Shown here: positions 62,033 through 64,000 of the stretch, piece after piece | How positions within the stretch are numbered: position 1 is the stretch's first letter | Layout of the letters: the number at the start of each line of letters is the position of its first letter | Source: Phytophthora quininea | Taxonomy: Eukaryota; Oomycota; Peronosporomycetes; Peronosporales; Peronosporaceae | Assembly: GCA_011947345.1 (NCBI GenBank) | Contig: JAAVTG010000477.1 | Span: 1-64,000 of the forward strand | Direction: 5' to 3' | Length of the DNA stretch: 64,000 nucleotides | Made by a program: the position numbers and the translations under genes | Notes under the pieces: generated by a model | Database searches by the model: none | Seen by the model: the letters and a program-made list of their open reading frames with translations, nothing else | What the model was told of the DNA's origin: nothing

Positions 62033-63105
62033 ATGAAGAAGAAGCTTACCGTTGTCCAGCGCCAGCATCATCGAGCCAATATGGTCGAATTCCGACTCCG
62101 GAAGAAGCAGCAGCTGGTTCGATTGGTCGACGAGCGCCAACACCTCGAGATGAAGCTCAAGTCTCTGATCAAGGCCGTGCAGAACGAAGACCCGTCGTCA
62201 GTGGAAGACGTCGACCAAGCACCACGGATGAGGAAGCTGCAAGAGCTGGTCGTGGAAAGAGAAGCGCTTCAACATTGGAACGCAGCGTTGCGATTGAGAA
62301 TTGATCAGTTCACCAAGTTCAAGGCAAGAGTCAAACAATTTGCTTTGGAGACTGATGAGCCGTTGCTACTTCCGCAGCCTGGTTGGCGAGTGCATTTGTC
62401 TGACAATGAGCCGTCCTTCTACTTCCATCCATTCTCAAAGGGGAATACGAAGCTATCCCAGATATCTTCGACCCTGCATTCGACGTCGGTGCTTCCGAAC
62501 CTGAGCTGCTGGCGACGTTGTTTGGTTGGAAATTGTATCGCGGGATCAACTGGGCAAATGGGTCGCTTCTGCTTCGTTCAAAGTTCATTAAACGAATCAA
62601 CTGCTCTATCGACGATGCGAACAATGTATCACGGCATCGGGAACGGGATCTATCTCCGATGTTGGTGGCGCCGACACGATGGGGGTTTAGTCAACAGCAC
62701 CAGATCCTCACGCAAGTTCTTCAAGAATTCGACGCCAACAACAAGGTGCTGGTTCATAGTGTTCACGGAGAAACTATTGTCCGGTATCTGTACTTGGCTC
62801 GACGTGTTCAGTGGCAGCTCCCAAACGGCAAACGCAAAGTGGGCATGAGCATGAGTATCGTCGACTCTGCTGCTAACAAACGCAGTCGACAAGTCGAAGC
62901 TTGCCACGACGGAGTGGAGTGGATTACTTATGGCGGAGGCTACATCACCTTAACAGAGATCGACGACTCAACCATCGACGTCGTCAGCGATCACTGGGCG
63001 AGCTGCAAGGACGTGCAAGATGCCGACAGTCTCATGTTCCAATGGATGCAATTTGTCGTGCAGTGGGAACAAGCCATTTGGCCCTGCAACCTCATCAGCA
63101 GCTAG
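62033..63105 (+). CDS. bZIP-like/START-like protein, member 16
   Basis: About 357 residues from ATG 62033 (MKKKLTVVQRQ); an earlier in-frame ATG at 61898 exists but adds an unconserved leader. Basic region QRQHHRANMVEFRLRKKQQLV: His, Met, Arg. Coil LVDERQHLEMKLKSLIKA, second coil LVVEREALQHWNAALRLRI. One base is missing at the G4 run 62440-62443, between FHPFSKG and EYEAIPDIFDPAF. START-like domain: LFGWKLYRGINWANG, KFIKRINCSIDDANN, VHSVHGETIVRYLYLARR, VEWITYGGGYITLTEIDD, VVSDHWASCKDVQDADSL, VVQWEQAIWPCNLI. Its stop overlaps the stop of the convergent START/FYVE gene. Confidence 0.75.
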
Positions 63106-64000
63106 TGAAAAGAGCGATATCTTGCACTCTTCGGTCTCTCGGAGTGGCGAGCTCTCGGTATCGTGTAGCTCGCTGTTGCTGGCGGTGACGGAGCTCGGTA
63201 CCTTCTTTCAGCACCGAGTACTTCTGTTGAGCGAATTCCAGGACTCGTCTCGAACCGTTGAGGATGCCCAGTGTGAGTGAAATCCGCAACCATTACATCC
63301 CGGCGAGAGACGCGAGCACTCGCGCGTTGGTACTCTGTATACGACCGACCATCACGTCTGTGAACGAGTCTCCGTGGCATCGAAGACGACCGGGACGAAG
63401 GAGTCGAGCCAGAGGTAGACGACGACTCGGACGATGAATCGAGAGCAGTTAGAGCCATCCCCCACGCAGACTGCTCTTTCGCTTCTAGTAGACACCCCAA
63501 ACAGAACCGAAGCGGACATTGCTTGACTGCTCCGGTATTTGATACGTCAATTGTCATCTTCTTGATCACACTGCACTTGCCGCACACCACTTTCTTGCAG
63601 ATCTGACAAGCAGCACCGGACCCAGCAGTGGCCGTGCCCACAGCCACCGCGAACAAGCCAAACGTGGTGAAGTTCTTGTTGCACGATTCACAGCGACCAT
63701 CGCGGTGTTTTTGGTGTTGGTCTGCGGTAACAAACTGCGGCTCCTTCTTCTGCATCAACCACATGAGTTTCTTGACGTATGAGTAGTCCACGATACCCGC
63801 TGCGCTGATGAGTGCTTCAGCGGCGATCGCGACCGAAACACGCTCCATCATTTCGCCACGGGGGTCACTAAATCCTCGACAATACAATTCAACTCGTCCG
63901 GGTCCGCTTTGACGCAAGATAAAGCAGAAACTCAAGGTACCTCGCAGAATCCCCATGTCCGAGAGCTCTGGGATCTCGCCACGCAGCGTCACCGAGTGCA
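63102..64000 (-). CDS. START/FYVE-type zinc-finger protein, C-terminal part (runs off the window)
   Basis: The 5' end lies beyond the right edge. The visible ~299 residues start in what looks like the end of a START domain (GTLSFCFILRQSGPGRVELYCRGFSD, ending YVKKLMWLM). A FYVE-related zinc finger follows, with paired cysteines CESCNKNF, CQICKKVVCGKC and CLGCLLEA and a long insert; the R-R-H-H-C-R motif is degenerate (ACQICKKVVCGKCS). The C-terminal ~110 residues are Ser/Arg-rich and disordered. Oomycetes have many START-FYVE proteins, thought to bind lipids such as PtdIns3P on endosomes. With a degenerate basic motif, lipid binding is uncertain. Position next to the bZIP-START array is notable, since both carry START-like domains. 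Confidence 0.65.
   Translation of the reverse strand, partial: HSVTLRGEIPELSDMGILRGTLSFCFILRQSGPGRVELYCRGFSDPRGEMMERVSVAIAAEALISAAGIVDYSYVKKLMWLMQKKEPQFVTADQHQKHRDGRCESCNKNFTTFGLFAVAVGTATAGSGAACQICKKVVCGKCSVIKKMTIDVSNTGAVKQCPLRFCLGCLLEAKEQSAWGMALTALDSSSESSSTSGSTPSSRSSSMPRRLVHRRDGRSYTEYQRASARVSRRDVMVADFTHTGHPQRFETSPGIRSTEVLGAERRYRAPSPPATASYTIPRARHSERPKSARYRSFH

Overview
This window looks like nuclear DNA of a Phytophthora-type oomycete. The genes are compact and mostly intron-free, on both strands. They include families typical of oomycetes: a Crinkler (CRN)-like N-terminus, WRKY19-like Cys/His repeats, oomycete ankyrin-repeat proteins, a START/FYVE protein, and a bZIP-like protein with an NTF2-like domain. 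There are no tRNA or rRNA genes and no CRISPR array that I can see.

Layout. 0-7.4 kb: a partial gene at the left edge and a Cys/His-repeat zinc-finger gene (both minus), a long gene-poor stretch, then a broken NTPase-like fragment and a CRN-HNH-like gene. 7.9-10.6 kb: first copy of a ~2.5 kb segment carrying a small secreted Gly/Trp-rich protein gene, a bZIP-like N-terminal fragment and an ankyrin gene. 10.8-18.0 kb: chromatin block with a chromo-barrel protein, an ATRX/ARIP4-like SNF2 ATPase and a bZIP/NTF2-like gene. 18.1-20.8 kb: second copy of the segment, inverted. 21.0-26.7 kb: a TRP-like membrane protein with a mucin-like ectodomain built from 480-bp repeats. 27-29 kb: decayed DNA with a zinc knuckle. 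29.2-31.3 kb: third, truncated copy. 31.3-33.6 kb: an IQ-motif protein.

The most striking part is 34.0-63.1 kb. It holds 16 members of one family (14 apparently functional, 2 pseudogenes), each with a bZIP-like basic/coiled-coil N-terminus and a C-terminal START-like domain. They are interrupted only by a serine-hydrolase gene, a non-LTR retrotransposon fragment and small remnants. In nearly all members the invariant Asn of the bZIP basic region is replaced by His or Gln. As I recall, similar Phytophthora proteins are often labelled 'M96 mating-specific protein family'; this needs checking. The window ends inside a START/FYVE-type gene.

Many otherwise well-preserved reading frames are broken by 1-2 nt shifts at short homopolymers, mostly in the missing-base direction. 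This looks like assembly under-calling, so I annotate these as genes with probable sequence errors. Pseudogenes are called only where there are in-frame stops, truncations or insertions.
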